7,552 nt of DNA from an uncultured Methylocystaceae bacterium (GCA_945956975.1 CAMFKC010000100.1:1-7552); one strand, 5' to 3'. Numbered from the stretch's first letter, positions 1 through 5,727 are shown. Program-made: numbers and translations. The notes: generated by a model not told the origin, from the letters alone.

Positions 1-1
1 C

Positions 2-469
2 GACTACACGCGCGATCTCGTGCAATCCTTCGCCGCTCATTGCCGCGTGGAACTCGTCGGCTCGAAACTGCTGGCGCGCATTGCGGAGGATTTCATGCAC
101 GGGCGACCCGTGTCCGACCCGGCCATCGCGGCCGAGATCGCGCCGTGCTTCGTGGAGGATGGCGGACGCCGGACGGATGAGATCGTGCTCGCCTGCACGC
201 ATTATCCGCTACTGACCGCGCAGTTTCAGCGGCTGGCGCCTTGGCCGGTCGAGTGGATCGATCCCGCGCCGGCCATCGCGCGGCGCGTGGAATTCGTGCT
301 GCGCGAAAAGGCGTTCGAACATACCGACCTGCGCGCGCGCGATCCGCAGTGGAGCGCCGTGTTCACCTCCGGCGCGACGCCTGACGAAGACCTCGCGCGC
401 TTGCTGAAAAGCTTTGGCCTGATCGCCCAAGCCTTTGCGGCCATGCCCGTGGAGCGGGTCAGGGCCTAA
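2..469 (+). CDS. murI: Glutamate racemase, C-terminal part (5' end outside the window)
   Basis: The gene enters from the left edge in frame 2 and is open from the first full codon (Asp-Tyr-Thr-Arg-Asp-Leu) to TAA at 467-469, giving 155 visible codons. The family usually has about 265-280 residues, so the N-terminal half with the first catalytic Cys is missing. The second catalytic Cys is visible in the diagnostic motif LACTHYPLL (Cys codon 194-196), followed by the family's WIDPAPAIARR segment. Known family role: cytoplasmic interconversion of L- and D-glutamate, supplying D-Glu for peptidoglycan precursors. A GTG at 20 begins a shorter reading frame, but the open codons before it match the family (YTRDLV), so it is not the true start. 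In related genomes murI often lies close to rpsD; here about 3.1 kb separates them. Identity is secure; only the truncated 5' end is unknown. Confidence 0.93.
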   Translation, partial: DYTRDLVQSFAAHCRVELVGSKLLARIAEDFMHGRPVSDPAIAAEIAPCFVEDGGRRTDEIVLACTHYPLLTAQFQRLAPWPVEWIDPAPAIARRVEFVLREKAFEHTDLRARDPQWSAVFTSGATPDEDLARLLKSFGLIAQAFAAMPVERVRA

Positions 470-546
470 GGAGGCCGCATTCCCGGCAGCACCGCGCCGG
501 CCTAAGATCGCCGATCACACCGCATCAGACGGGATCGGGAGGACAT

Positions 547-1371
547 ATGGCCTACGTCAATTCGGACGGCGCGCGGCTCCATGCCGAGGAAACGGGGAGC
601 AAGGGCAGCCCGATCGTCTTCGTGCACGAATTCGCAGGCGATTGCCGCAACTGGGAAGGCACGGCGGCGTATCTCGGCCGCTCGCACCGCTGCGTCGCCT
701 TCAATGCGCGCGGCTATCCGCCGTCCGACGTGCCCAGGGATCCCGCGCTCTACAGCCAGGCCCATGCGGTCGAAGACATCCGCGCCGTGCTCGACCATTT
801 TGGATTCGAGCGCGCGCATATCGTCGGCCTTTCGATGGGCGGTTATGCGACGGTAAATTTCGGCATCGCGCATCCCGACCGCGCGCTGTCGCTCACCATC
901 GTCGGCGCCGGGCACGGCTCGGATCCGACGATGCGCGACACGTTCCTGAAGGAAAGCGCGGCCATGGTGGAGCGCCTGGAAAAGCAGGGCATGGCCGGCA
1001 TGGGCGACTATATGGCGAGCCAGGTGCGTGGGCGCTTTCGCGAGCGCGATCCGAAAGGCTTCGCGCGCTTCCTCGCCCAATTGCAGGAGCATTCCGCCGA
1101 GGGCACGGCGCTGACAGCGCGCGGCTGCCAGTTGAAGCGCAAGACGATCTACGAACTGGAAGACGGCCTGCGCAAGATTTCCGCGCCGTCGTTGATTGTC
1201 ACCGGCGACGATGACGCCGCCTGTATCGATCCTGCGCTGTTCATGAAACGCTGCATCCCCGATGCGCGGCTTTGGGTCGTGCCGCGCACGACGCACAACG
1301 TGAACCTCGAGGAACCCGATCTCTTCAATCGGGTCGTCGGCGATTTCATCGCAGAGGTCGACGCGCGCTAG
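547..1371 (+). CDS. Alpha/beta-fold hydrolase
   Basis: 274 residues, about the usual length for a single-domain alpha/beta hydrolase. The strand before the oxyanion loop reads VFVHEFAG (residues 24-31), with Glu where many members have Gly after the His. The nucleophile elbow is GLSMGG, with Ser96. A TGDDDAACID segment (219-228) supplies the probable catalytic Asp (221-223), and His250 in TTHNVNLEEP completes the triad. A cap region of roughly residues 125-205 contains several charged helices. ATG 547 is preceded by GGGAGGA (537-543) at a tight 3-nt spacing, and the protein begins in family register there. It lies 77 nt after murI and 68 nt before an oxidoreductase on the same strand; no hairpin with a T-tract separates them, so read-through from murI is possible. 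No signal peptide is seen. The substrate cannot be deduced: esterase, lactonase and C-C hydrolase members all share these motifs. Confidence 0.9.
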   Translation: MAYVNSDGARLHAEETGSKGSPIVFVHEFAGDCRNWEGTAAYLGRSHRCVAFNARGYPPSDVPRDPALYSQAHAVEDIRAVLDHFGFERAHIVGLSMGGYATVNFGIAHPDRALSLTIVGAGHGSDPTMRDTFLKESAAMVERLEKQGMAGMGDYMASQVRGRFRERDPKGFARFLAQLQEHSAEGTALTARGCQLKRKTIYELEDGLRKISAPSLIVTGDDDAACIDPALFMKRCIPDARLWVVPRTTHNVNLEEPDLFNRVVGDFIAEVDAR

Positions 1372-1439
1372 CCGATACACGGGGCTCGCCATTTGCGCGG
1401 CGGGCCCTATTATCCGCGCCACAAATTCGGGAGTGAAAC

Positions 1440-2441
1440 ATGCCGTTGAACAAGGGTTTCGTGCTCGCGTCGCGTCCGCAGGGGTTGGCGAGGGAGGACA
1501 ATTTCAAGTTTTTCGAGAAGGAGATCGGCGAGCCGGGGCCGGGCCAAGTGCTGGTGAAGAACCTCTGGCTTTCGCTCGATCCCTACATGCGGGGCCGCAT
1601 GGACGAGGGCAAATCCTACGCCGGCAACCAGGCCTTGGGCGAGCCGATGATCGGCGGCACGGCGGGCGAGGTCGTCTCCTCCAACGATCCGAACTTCAAG
1701 CCGGGCGACAAGGTCGTTTCCAACAATGGCGGCTGGCAGCTCTATTCGATCCAGAACCCGGCGCTGCTGCGCAAGGTGGACGACAGCAAGGTGCCGCTAC
1801 AGGCCTTCGTCGGACCGCTCGGCATGCCCGGCGTCACCGCCTGGGTCGGGATCAATCGCATCGTGACGCCCAAGGCCGGCGAGACTGTCGTCTGCTCGGC
1901 GGCGACCGGCGCCGTCGGCACGGTGGTCGGCCAGATCGTGAAGGCCAAGGGCGCGCGCGCCGTCGGCATCGCGGGCGGGCCGGACAAGTGCAAGTTCGCG
2001 GTCGAGGAACTGGGCTATGACGCCTGCGTCGATCACAAGGCCCCTGACTTCGCCGAACAGCTGAAGGCCGCCACGCCCAATGGCGTCGACGGCCTGTTCG
2101 AGAATGTCGGCGGCCAGCCCTTCGCGCTGACCATGAACCGCATGAACGATTTCGGCCGCATCGCGATCTGCGGCCTGATCGCGTCCTACGAGGGGGCGGA
2201 AAAGACCCAGCTCTCGGACATGCGGCTGATGCTGATCCGCCGGCTCAAGATGCAGGGCTTCATCGTCTCTGAATTCCTGTCCGACTGGCCGGCGGCGCTG
2301 TCGGAGCTCGTCACGCTCGCCTCCACCGGCAAGCTGAAGTGGCGCGAGACGGTGGCCGAGGGCGTCGAGAAGGCGCCGTCGGCGTTCTTGGGCATGCTCA
2401 AGGGCAAGAATTTCGGCAAGCAGCTCGTGAAGCTGTTCTGA
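1440..2441 (+). CDS. NADP-dependent oxidoreductase, zinc-independent MDR family (CurA/PTGR-like)
   Basis: 333 residues, full length for the leukotriene B4 dehydrogenase/CurA branch of medium-chain dehydrogenases/reductases. Hallmarks in order: LWLSLDPYMRGRM (42-54), GGTAGEVV (72-79), LGMPGVTAW (127-135), the nucleotide-binding AATGAVGTVVGQIVKAKG (154-171) with AGG at 178-180, NGVDGLFENVGG (214-225) and GRIAICGLIASY (239-250). The zinc-ligand set of classical alcohol dehydrogenases is absent. Known relatives reduce the C=C bond of alpha,beta-unsaturated aldehydes or ketones with NADPH in the cytoplasm; the substrate here is unknown. ATG 1440 follows CGGGAG (1428-1433). A TATTAT at 1408-1413 could be a -10 element, but no matching -35 is evident. 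Transcription should end at the hairpin at 2450-2471. A role in detoxifying reactive carbonyls beside the GFA protein would be speculation, since that gene faces the other way. Confidence 0.93.
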   Translation: MPLNKGFVLASRPQGLAREDNFKFFEKEIGEPGPGQVLVKNLWLSLDPYMRGRMDEGKSYAGNQALGEPMIGGTAGEVVSSNDPNFKPGDKVVSNNGGWQLYSIQNPALLRKVDDSKVPLQAFVGPLGMPGVTAWVGINRIVTPKAGETVVCSAATGAVGTVVGQIVKAKGARAVGIAGGPDKCKFAVEELGYDACVDHKAPDFAEQLKAATPNGVDGLFENVGGQPFALTMNRMNDFGRIAICGLIASYEGAEKTQLSDMRLMLIRRLKMQGFIVSEFLSDWPAALSELVTLASTGKLKWRETVAEGVEKAPSAFLGMLKGKNFGKQLVKLF

Positions 2442-2449
2442 TCCCGGAG

Positions 2450-2471
2450 GGGGCGCGTCAGCGCCCCTTTT
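2450..2471 (+). terminator. Rho-independent terminator of the MDR oxidoreductase, inside the opposing gene's 3' end
   Basis: A perfect 7-bp stem GGGGCGC (2450-2456) / GCGCCCC (2461-2467) closes the loop GTCA and is followed by TTTT (2468-2471). It starts 8 nt after the oxidoreductase stop. The reverse strand has no T-run after the stem, so it should act only on forward transcripts. The loop contains the reverse-strand stop codon (TGA, complement of 2458-2460), and the right arm encodes the final codons of the GFA-family gene. Confidence 0.75.
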
Positions 2472-2862
2472 CCATCTTCGTCATCTCGCCGCCGAGCTTC
2501 ACCCAGGGCTGGGCGGAGCGGGTCCAGATCTCCATGCCCGGCTTCACGATCGAGGGATCGTCGAGCGTGCCGGCCTTCAGCACCGCGGAGCCCGGCCGCC
2601 CGCTCGACTCGCTCATCAGCGACGACCCGCACTTCGGGCAGAAGGAGCGCTTGAGAATGTTGCCGCTGTCGGCCTTGTCGTCATAGGCGGCGATCTCGCC
2701 TCCCGAGAAATGGATGTCGGCGCGCTGCATCACCAGATTGGTGGAGAAGGCCGAGCCCGAGGCCTTCTGGCAATGCGTGCAGTGGCAGACGACGGTCAGC
2801 GCCGGCTCCGCCTTGAGCGTATAGCGAATGGCGCCGCACAGGCAGCCGCCGGTGGCAGGCAT
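2458..2862 (-). CDS. GFA-family zinc protein (Gfa-like, glutathione-dependent formaldehyde-activating family), copy 1
   Basis: 134 residues, a complete small beta-tent protein of the GFA family. All expected zinc-binding cysteines are present: CLC near the N-terminus (Cys7, Cys9), CHCTHC (Cys26, Cys28, Cys31) and CPKC (Cys75, Cys78). The C-terminal AGTLDD and WVKLGG segments also match the family. The family is named after Paracoccus Gfa, proposed to speed glutathione-formaldehyde adduct formation, but most members have no proven substrate and the name should not be read as a function here. ATG (complement of 2860-2862) has GGAGAG upstream (complement of 2867-2872) at good spacing. A dyad GTCAGG-N5-CCTGAC (2875-2891) lies just upstream of that site. 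The last codons form part of the terminator of the convergent oxidoreductase. A second, clearly divergent family member is at 5317-5727. Confidence 0.92.
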   Translation of the reverse strand: MPATGGCLCGAIRYTLKAEPALTVVCHCTHCQKASGSAFSTNLVMQRADIHFSGGEIAAYDDKADSGNILKRSFCPKCGSSLMSESSGRPGSAVLKAGTLDDPSIVKPGMEIWTRSAQPWVKLGGEMTKMEKGR

Positions 2863-2874
2863 GGTTCTCTCCGG

Positions 2875-2891
2875 GTCAGGTTAGCCCTGAC
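2875..2891 (-). promoter_or_regulatory. Inverted repeat in the 5' leader of the first GFA-family gene
   Basis: GTCAGG (2875-2880) and CCTGAC (2886-2891) are perfect inverted half-sites around a 5-nt spacer, ending 3 nt from the Shine-Dalgarno sequence of the reverse-strand GFA gene. It could be a repressor operator, or an RNA hairpin next to the ribosome site. No T-tract follows on either strand, so it is not a terminator. The repeat is seen directly; any regulatory role is inference. Confidence 0.35.
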
Positions 2892-2924
2892 GCGAAACTG
2901 CGCGGCGGCGCGTCGTCGGTCAAG

Positions 2925-3158
2925 CTAGCTGCGGCTCGAGCGGCGGCGCTTGCGTACAGTGGGCTCGTCCGATGATTTCTTGATCTGGGAGCCCATCAAC
3001 AAGACCCCAAGGAGCAGGAGCGAGCCACTGGCCACAGCCACTTCGGTCGACAGCCAATTGGCCGACTTGGACATAATGCCATTGGAAATATCGAGAATAA
3101 AAAGAACAAAGGCCAAGCTTGCCGCAATTGCGCCTGCCGTAAACATTGAAAACTTCAT
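2925..3158 (-). CDS. Small two-helix membrane protein of unknown function
   Basis: A 77-residue frame I do not recognise. Two hydrophobic segments are visible: about residues 5-24 (MFTAGAIAASLAFVLFILDI) and about 39-58 (EVAVASGSLLLLGVLLMGSQ). A polar, strongly basic tail (KKSSDEP, then RKRRRSSRS) suggests an inner-membrane hairpin with a cytoplasmic C-terminus. The sensible helix-loop-helix-basic-tail arrangement argues for a real gene over the overlapping frames on both strands. Against this, no Shine-Dalgarno sequence precedes the ATG (complement of 3156-3158) or the in-frame ATG four codons later. The 5' half and its upstream flank are visibly richer in A+T than the rest of the window, which could reflect acquisition or simply relaxed intergenic composition. 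It lies 62 nt upstream of the GFA gene on the same strand, so co-transcription is possible. Confidence 0.5.
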   Translation of the reverse strand: MKFSMFTAGAIAASLAFVLFILDISNGIMSKSANWLSTEVAVASGSLLLLGVLLMGSQIKKSSDEPTVRKRRRSSRS

Positions 3159-3349
3159 TTGCGTAAGTCGTGCACAGTTTGAGGTTAGGCCGGCAAGTCA
3201 GAAGTCTCTCATAAATCAACGATCAAGGCAAAATTTTCCTAATACTCTGTACTCGTTCACGAATTTGTCTGGATCGTGTCCGGCGTTCGTCGTCAAACGG
3301 TTTTATTCCGCGAATCAGCATCGCGGGTTCGTGCGCTCGCAACGTCCGA

Positions 3350-3378
3350 TTGACATCGTGTCGCAGCCGACGTATCCC
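3350..3378 (+). promoter_or_regulatory. Candidate sigma-70-type promoter of rpsD
   Basis: A perfect TTGACA (3350-3355) is followed after exactly 17 nt by TATCCC (3373-3378). The -35 match and the spacing are strong. The -10 matches the E. coli consensus only in its first three bases, which is common in alphaproteobacteria. Initiation near 3385 would give a 5' leader of about 230 nt before the rpsD ATG. No other start signal of this quality is present between 3159 and 3617. Confidence 0.5.
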
Positions 3379-3506
3379 CGGCGCGCTCCGGCCGGGATTT
3401 CCTGGCTGGGGCGTTCGCACCCGTGGCCGCTCCCGCTCCGTTTTCTGCGAAGGGTGAGCAGCCTGTCGGTCCTCGACGAGGGCAAAGGAGGGCGCGTTCT
3501 TCCACA

Positions 3507-3577
3507 GGGCTGGAGAGAATTCTCTCGCGGCCCGCTCCGGTGGAAGGATCGCGGATCAGACGAAGGCCGTCGGCCTT
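3507..3577 (+). promoter_or_regulatory. Structured part of the rpsD 5' leader (two hairpins)
   Basis: The first hairpin has outer arms GGGC (3507-3510) / GCCC (3530-3533) and an inner stem GAGAG (3513-3517) / CTCTC (3522-3526) capped by AATT. The inner part is a perfect 14-bp palindrome in DNA. The second is AAGGCC (3563-3568) / GGCCTT (3572-3577) with a 3-nt loop, 40 nt before the start codon. Neither has a T-tract. S4 is a known autoregulator in E. coli (alpha operon) and B. subtilis (rpsD), so an mRNA target for S4 is reasonable, but this is inference. Confidence 0.35.
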
Positions 3578-3617
3578 GCGTCCCGTCGTCCTGTCGCCGC
3601 GACCGAACAGGACCAAC

Positions 3618-4235
3618 ATGACGAAGCGCGCAGAATCCAAGTATAAAATCGACCGCCGTATGGGCCAGAACATCTGGGGCCGTCCGAAGTCCCCGGTGAA
3701 CCGCCGCGAATACGGCCCCGGCCAGCACGGCCAGCGCCGCAAGGGCAAGATGTCGGACTTCGGCACCCAGCTGAAGGCCAAGCAGAAGCTCAAGGGCTAC
3801 TACGGCAACATCTCGGAGCGCCAGTTCCGCAAGTACTACGAAGAAGCGATCCGCATGAAGGGCGACTCGGGCGACAACCTGATCGGCCTGCTGGAGCGCC
3901 GCCTCGACGCCGTCGTCTACCGCGCCAAGTTCGTGGCCACGGTCTTCGCCGCCCGCCAGTTCGTCAACCACGGCCACGTGAAGGTCAACGGCCGCCGCGT
4001 GAACATCGCCTCCTACCAGGTGAAGGTCGGCGACGTCGTCGAGATCAAGGAAGCCTCGCGCCAGCTCGTGATCGTGCTGGAAGCGCAGGGCCTGTCCGAG
4101 CGCGACGTGCCGGACTTTTACGAAGTCGATCATTCCAAGGGCGTCGCCAAGATGACCCGCATCCCGCTGCCGGCGGAAGTTCCCTATCCCGTGCAGATGG
4201 AGCCGAACCTCGTCATCGAATTCTATTCGCGCTGA
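3618..4235 (+). CDS. rpsD: 30S ribosomal protein S4
   Basis: 205 residues, the exact size and sequence style of alphaproteobacterial S4. The N-terminal domain (about 1-93) carries IDRRMGQNIWGRPKSP and REYGPGQHGQRRKGK. The S4 RNA-binding domain (about 94-155) includes RLDAVVYRAKF and ARQFVNHGHVKVNGRRVNI, and the C-terminus ends VQMEPNLVIEFYSR. There are no cysteines, so this is the zinc-free form of S4. It binds 16S rRNA early in 30S assembly. ATG 3618 is chosen over the longer open frame because AGGA (3609-3612) sits 5 nt upstream and the family begins MTKRA. Codons are strongly biased to C- and G-ending forms (AAG, CGC, GGC), fitting high expression. It is transcribed alone, with a promoter candidate at 3350-3378 and a terminator at 4256-4285. 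Ala107 sits where I recall relatives usually having Pro (FVPT). Confidence 0.99.
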   Translation: MTKRAESKYKIDRRMGQNIWGRPKSPVNRREYGPGQHGQRRKGKMSDFGTQLKAKQKLKGYYGNISERQFRKYYEEAIRMKGDSGDNLIGLLERRLDAVVYRAKFVATVFAARQFVNHGHVKVNGRRVNIASYQVKVGDVVEIKEASRQLVIVLEAQGLSERDVPDFYEVDHSKGVAKMTRIPLPAEVPYPVQMEPNLVIEFYSR

Positions 4236-4255
4236 TCTATCAGTTCGACGAAACG

Positions 4256-4285
4256 AAACGGCCGGTCGAAAGACCGGCCGTTTTT
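4256..4285 (+). terminator. Rho-independent terminator of rpsD
   Basis: A 12-bp perfect stem runs from AAACGGCCGGTC (4256-4267) to GACCGGCCGTTT (4272-4283), closed by a GAAA tetraloop and ending in five T (4281-4285), then G and three more T. It starts 20 nt after the rpsD stop codon. The A-run before the left arm gives some potential on the reverse strand too, although no reverse gene ends here. Confidence 0.95.
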
Positions 4286-4401
4286 GTTTGACCTAGCGTG
4301 CAAATCCGAACGTATGCGTAAAATCGAATTTATTGCTTTCGATCAACGACGCGCCGTCTGAGCGAGCGCAGATTTCCGACGATAAAACGGAGGCGGAAAT
4401 C

Positions 4402-4605
4402 ATGTGGCGTCTGGCTGTTCTTCTCTGGGTGATCGGCGGCACGGTGCTCGCGGGCGTCATGGTGACGGTCGTGCTTCTGGTGCCCTCGTGGTACGCGATG
4501 GGCATGAAGACGATTCCGGTCGCGGCGGCGATCGGGGCCATTGTCGCCATCCCGCTGGCGCTCTTCGCGGCCAAGACGATCGCGGCGCGGACGCGCGAGG
4601 CCTGA
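4402..4605 (+). CDS. Small two-helix membrane protein (of the type often mislabelled CTP synthetase in rhizobia)
   Basis: 67 residues. The start is ATG 4402, because GGAGG (4389-4393) lies 8 nt upstream; the same frame is open from ATG 4333, but that region has no hydrophobic or family-like content. Two membrane segments fill most of the protein: about 3-28, starting RLAVLLWVIGG, and about 36-59, starting KTIPVAAAIGAIV. It ends in a short basic tail (AARTREA). From memory, short proteins of this pattern (LGTxLAG...PxxAAAxIGAxxAIPxA) occur in Rhizobiales and sometimes carry the name CTP synthetase. Nothing here resembles the roughly 540-residue PyrG, so that label would be wrong. Function is unknown; an inner-membrane location is inferred. 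TAAAAT at 4319-4324 could be a -10 element, without a clear -35. Its stop codon pairs in a hairpin with that of the convergent hydrolase. Confidence 0.8.
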   Translation: MWRLAVLLWVIGGTVLAGVMVTVVLLVPSWYAMGMKTIPVAAAIGAIVAIPLALFAAKTIAARTREA

Positions 4606-4627
4606 CGATCGCGGTCGTCAATCTTTT
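4603..4627. terminator. Weak hairpin joining the stop codons of two convergent genes
   Basis: TGACGA (4603-4608) pairs with TCGTCA (4615-4620) around a 6-nt loop TCGCGG. The left arm contains the forward gene's TGA and the right arm contains the complement of the reverse gene's TGA. On the forward strand, TTTT follows at 4624-4627. The stem is short, so termination strength is uncertain. Confidence 0.4.
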
Positions 4628-5178
4628 CCGGGCTTCACGGTCCCGAGGAAATGCGCGAAGCGCATGAGGCCTTCGGGCCAGGGGCCGTGGCCGCTGTCTG
4701 GATTGATGTGGCCCGATTCCCCCGCGTCCACCAGCGTCGCGCCGAGCGCTGACGCGCGCTCGGTCGATTCCTCGTAGGTCGCATAGGGGTCGTTGCGGCT
4801 TGCAACCAGCAGGCAGGGAAAGTCGACGCGGCGTTGCGGCCTGTGGGCGAAGGCGTGGTCGACGTTTTCGAGCGTGAGCAGGACGCGCGGCGAGGCTGGC
4901 GCGACCAGCATGGCTGCAACCACGTTCGGTAGGTCCGCAGCGATCAGGCAGGCCGCGACGGCCCCCATGGAATGGCCGACAAGGATCACGGGCCGCTTTG
5001 CGTCCGCCGCCGCGTCGCGAACGCGCGCGGCCCATTCGTCGAAGCGGGGATGGTCGAAGTCGCGCTGCTCGACGCGTCGGGCGGTCGATAGTTTCTGCGA
5101 CCAGCGATTGTACCAGTGTTCGGGTGTTCCGCCGCCCATGCCGGGCAGGATGAGAATGTCGGCTTCGGATGCGCGCAT
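4618..5178 (-). CDS. RBBP9/YdeN-family serine hydrolase (alpha/beta fold)
   Basis: 186 residues, the normal length of this compact hydrolase family, which lacks a large cap domain. The order is typical: LILPGMGGGTPEHW (9-22), ARRVEQRDFDHP (33-44), nucleophile elbow VGHSMGA with Ser70, LLVASRNDPYATYE (123-136) with Asp130, and GHINPDSGHGPWPEG (156-170) with His157. All three catalytic residues are present. The family has serine-hydrolase activity, but its natural substrates in bacteria are mostly unknown. No signal peptide is seen, so it is probably cytoplasmic. The ATG (complement of 5176-5178) has no good Shine-Dalgarno sequence upstream, yet it sits just before the family's first strand and no better start is visible. 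The gene is convergent with the 67-residue membrane protein (12-nt gap) and divergent from the second GFA gene (138-nt shared upstream region). Confidence 0.9.
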   Translation of the reverse strand: MRASEADILILPGMGGGTPEHWYNRWSQKLSTARRVEQRDFDHPRFDEWAARVRDAAADAKRPVILVGHSMGAVAACLIAADLPNVVAAMLVAPASPRVLLTLENVDHAFAHRPQRRVDFPCLLVASRNDPYATYEESTERASALGATLVDAGESGHINPDSGHGPWPEGLMRFAHFLGTVKPGKD

Positions 5179-5219
5179 GAGGCGATCTTTAAGCGACTAC
5201 AGCCCGTTGCGGAAGCCTG

Positions 5220-5243
5220 GCGGCCATGCCCGACAATGGCCGC
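5220..5243. promoter_or_regulatory. Inverted repeat in the divergent hydrolase/GFA promoter region
   Basis: GCGGCCAT (5220-5227) and ATGGCCGC (5236-5243) are perfect 8-bp inverted half-sites with an 8-nt spacer. A second, smaller palindrome CGGAC-A-GTCCG lies at 5274-5284, closer to the forward GFA gene. Either could be an operator serving one or both divergent genes. No T-tract follows, so they are not terminators. Function is inferred from position only. Confidence 0.35.
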
Positions 5244-5316
5244 GTCTCCGCCGTCTTTGCGCCGCTGTGGATTCGGACAGTCCGCCCCGCAAATCAGTCT
5301 ATGCGGAGGAGACGGG

Positions 5317-5727
5317 ATGGCGCGATACGAAGGGGGCTGCCTGTGCGGGGCCGTGCGCTTCATCTGCGAGGCCGAGCCGATCTCGCAGGGCGCATGCCAT
5401 TGCCGCGACTGCCAGTACATGGCCGGCGGCGGGGCGGCGCATGGGCTCGTGCTGCCGACCGATCTCGTTCAGATGACGCAGGGGGCGCCTGCCGCCTACG
5501 CCAAGCTGTCGGACGCCGGCAACCGCGTGTCGCGCTATTTCTGCGAGGCCTGCGGCACGCAGCTTTTCCTGCGCAGCGCTGCGCATCCGGATCGAACGAC
5601 GGTCAACGCCGGCGCGCTGGACGAAACTTCGCTTTACGCGCCGCATGGCCATGTATGGGTGGAGAGCGCGCCGCGCTGGCACCGGCTGGAGGCGGATTTG
5701 TCGCGGCTGTTGTGGGACGCGGCGTGA
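5317..5727 (+). CDS. GFA-family zinc protein (Gfa-like), copy 2
   Basis: 136 residues, complete. The cysteine layout matches the GFA family and copy 1: CLC (Cys8, Cys10), CHCRDC (Cys27, Cys29, Cys32) and CEAC (Cys76, Cys79), with the NAGALD segment near residue 97. ATG 5317 is used because GGAGGA (5305-5310) lies 6 nt upstream and the family begins shortly before GGCLCG; the frame is open further upstream without family similarity. Outside the zinc motifs the two copies differ widely, for example AGGGAAHGLVLP here against SGSAFSTNLVMQ in copy 1. They are therefore old paralogues or separate acquisitions, not a recent duplication. The family name refers to formaldehyde-glutathione chemistry, but that activity is unproven for most members, so no substrate is assigned. 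It converges with bfr across a long palindrome. Confidence 0.92.
   Translation: MARYEGGCLCGAVRFICEAEPISQGACHCRDCQYMAGGGAAHGLVLPTDLVQMTQGAPAAYAKLSDAGNRVSRYFCEACGTQLFLRSAAHPDRTTVNAGALDETSLYAPHGHVWVESAPRWHRLEADLSRLLWDAA

Larger units (their letters stand above)
3159..3617. other. 459-nt gene-free region: A+T-richer half, then the rpsD promoter and leader
   Basis: No convincing coding frame crosses this stretch. The left half (about 3159-3330) is visibly A+T-richer than its surroundings and shows no clear structure; it should contain the promoter of the reverse-strand small membrane gene, but I could not pick one out. The right half returns to high G+C and holds a TTGACA promoter candidate at 3350-3378 and several short dyads ahead of rpsD. 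The forward frame that stays open from 2950 to 3621 has no family resemblance and overlaps the promoter and leader, so it is not called. Confidence 0.6.

Noticed and set aside
483..500. CCGGC/GCCGG inverted repeat after murI as a terminator
   Set aside because: The stem is only 5 bp with an 8-nt loop and no T-tract, which is common by chance in GC-rich sequence.
468..505. Perfect AAGGAGG overlapping the murI stop, followed by an ATT-initiated eight-codon frame
   Set aside because: ATT starts are extremely rare and no ATG, GTG or TTG lies at suitable spacing. The Shine-Dalgarno match is more likely chance than a leader peptide of the hydrolase.
502..1422. Long reverse-strand open frame (306 codons) opposite the alpha/beta hydrolase
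   Set aside because: It lies antisense to a gene with a full catalytic triad. Such frames are expected in GC-rich DNA, and its composition (many Arg and Ala, no recognisable motif) is that of a shadow.
2950..3621. Forward open frame (223 codons) across the region before rpsD
   Set aside because: It covers the promoter and leader of rpsD and an opposing membrane-protein frame. Its predicted protein shows no domain or consistent composition, and no ribosome site precedes its start.
3315..4133. Reverse-strand open frame (272 codons) opposite rpsD
   Set aside because: It is antisense to the highly biased codons of rpsD, has low-complexity Ala/Val/Leu/Asp content, and shows no ribosome site or family motif.
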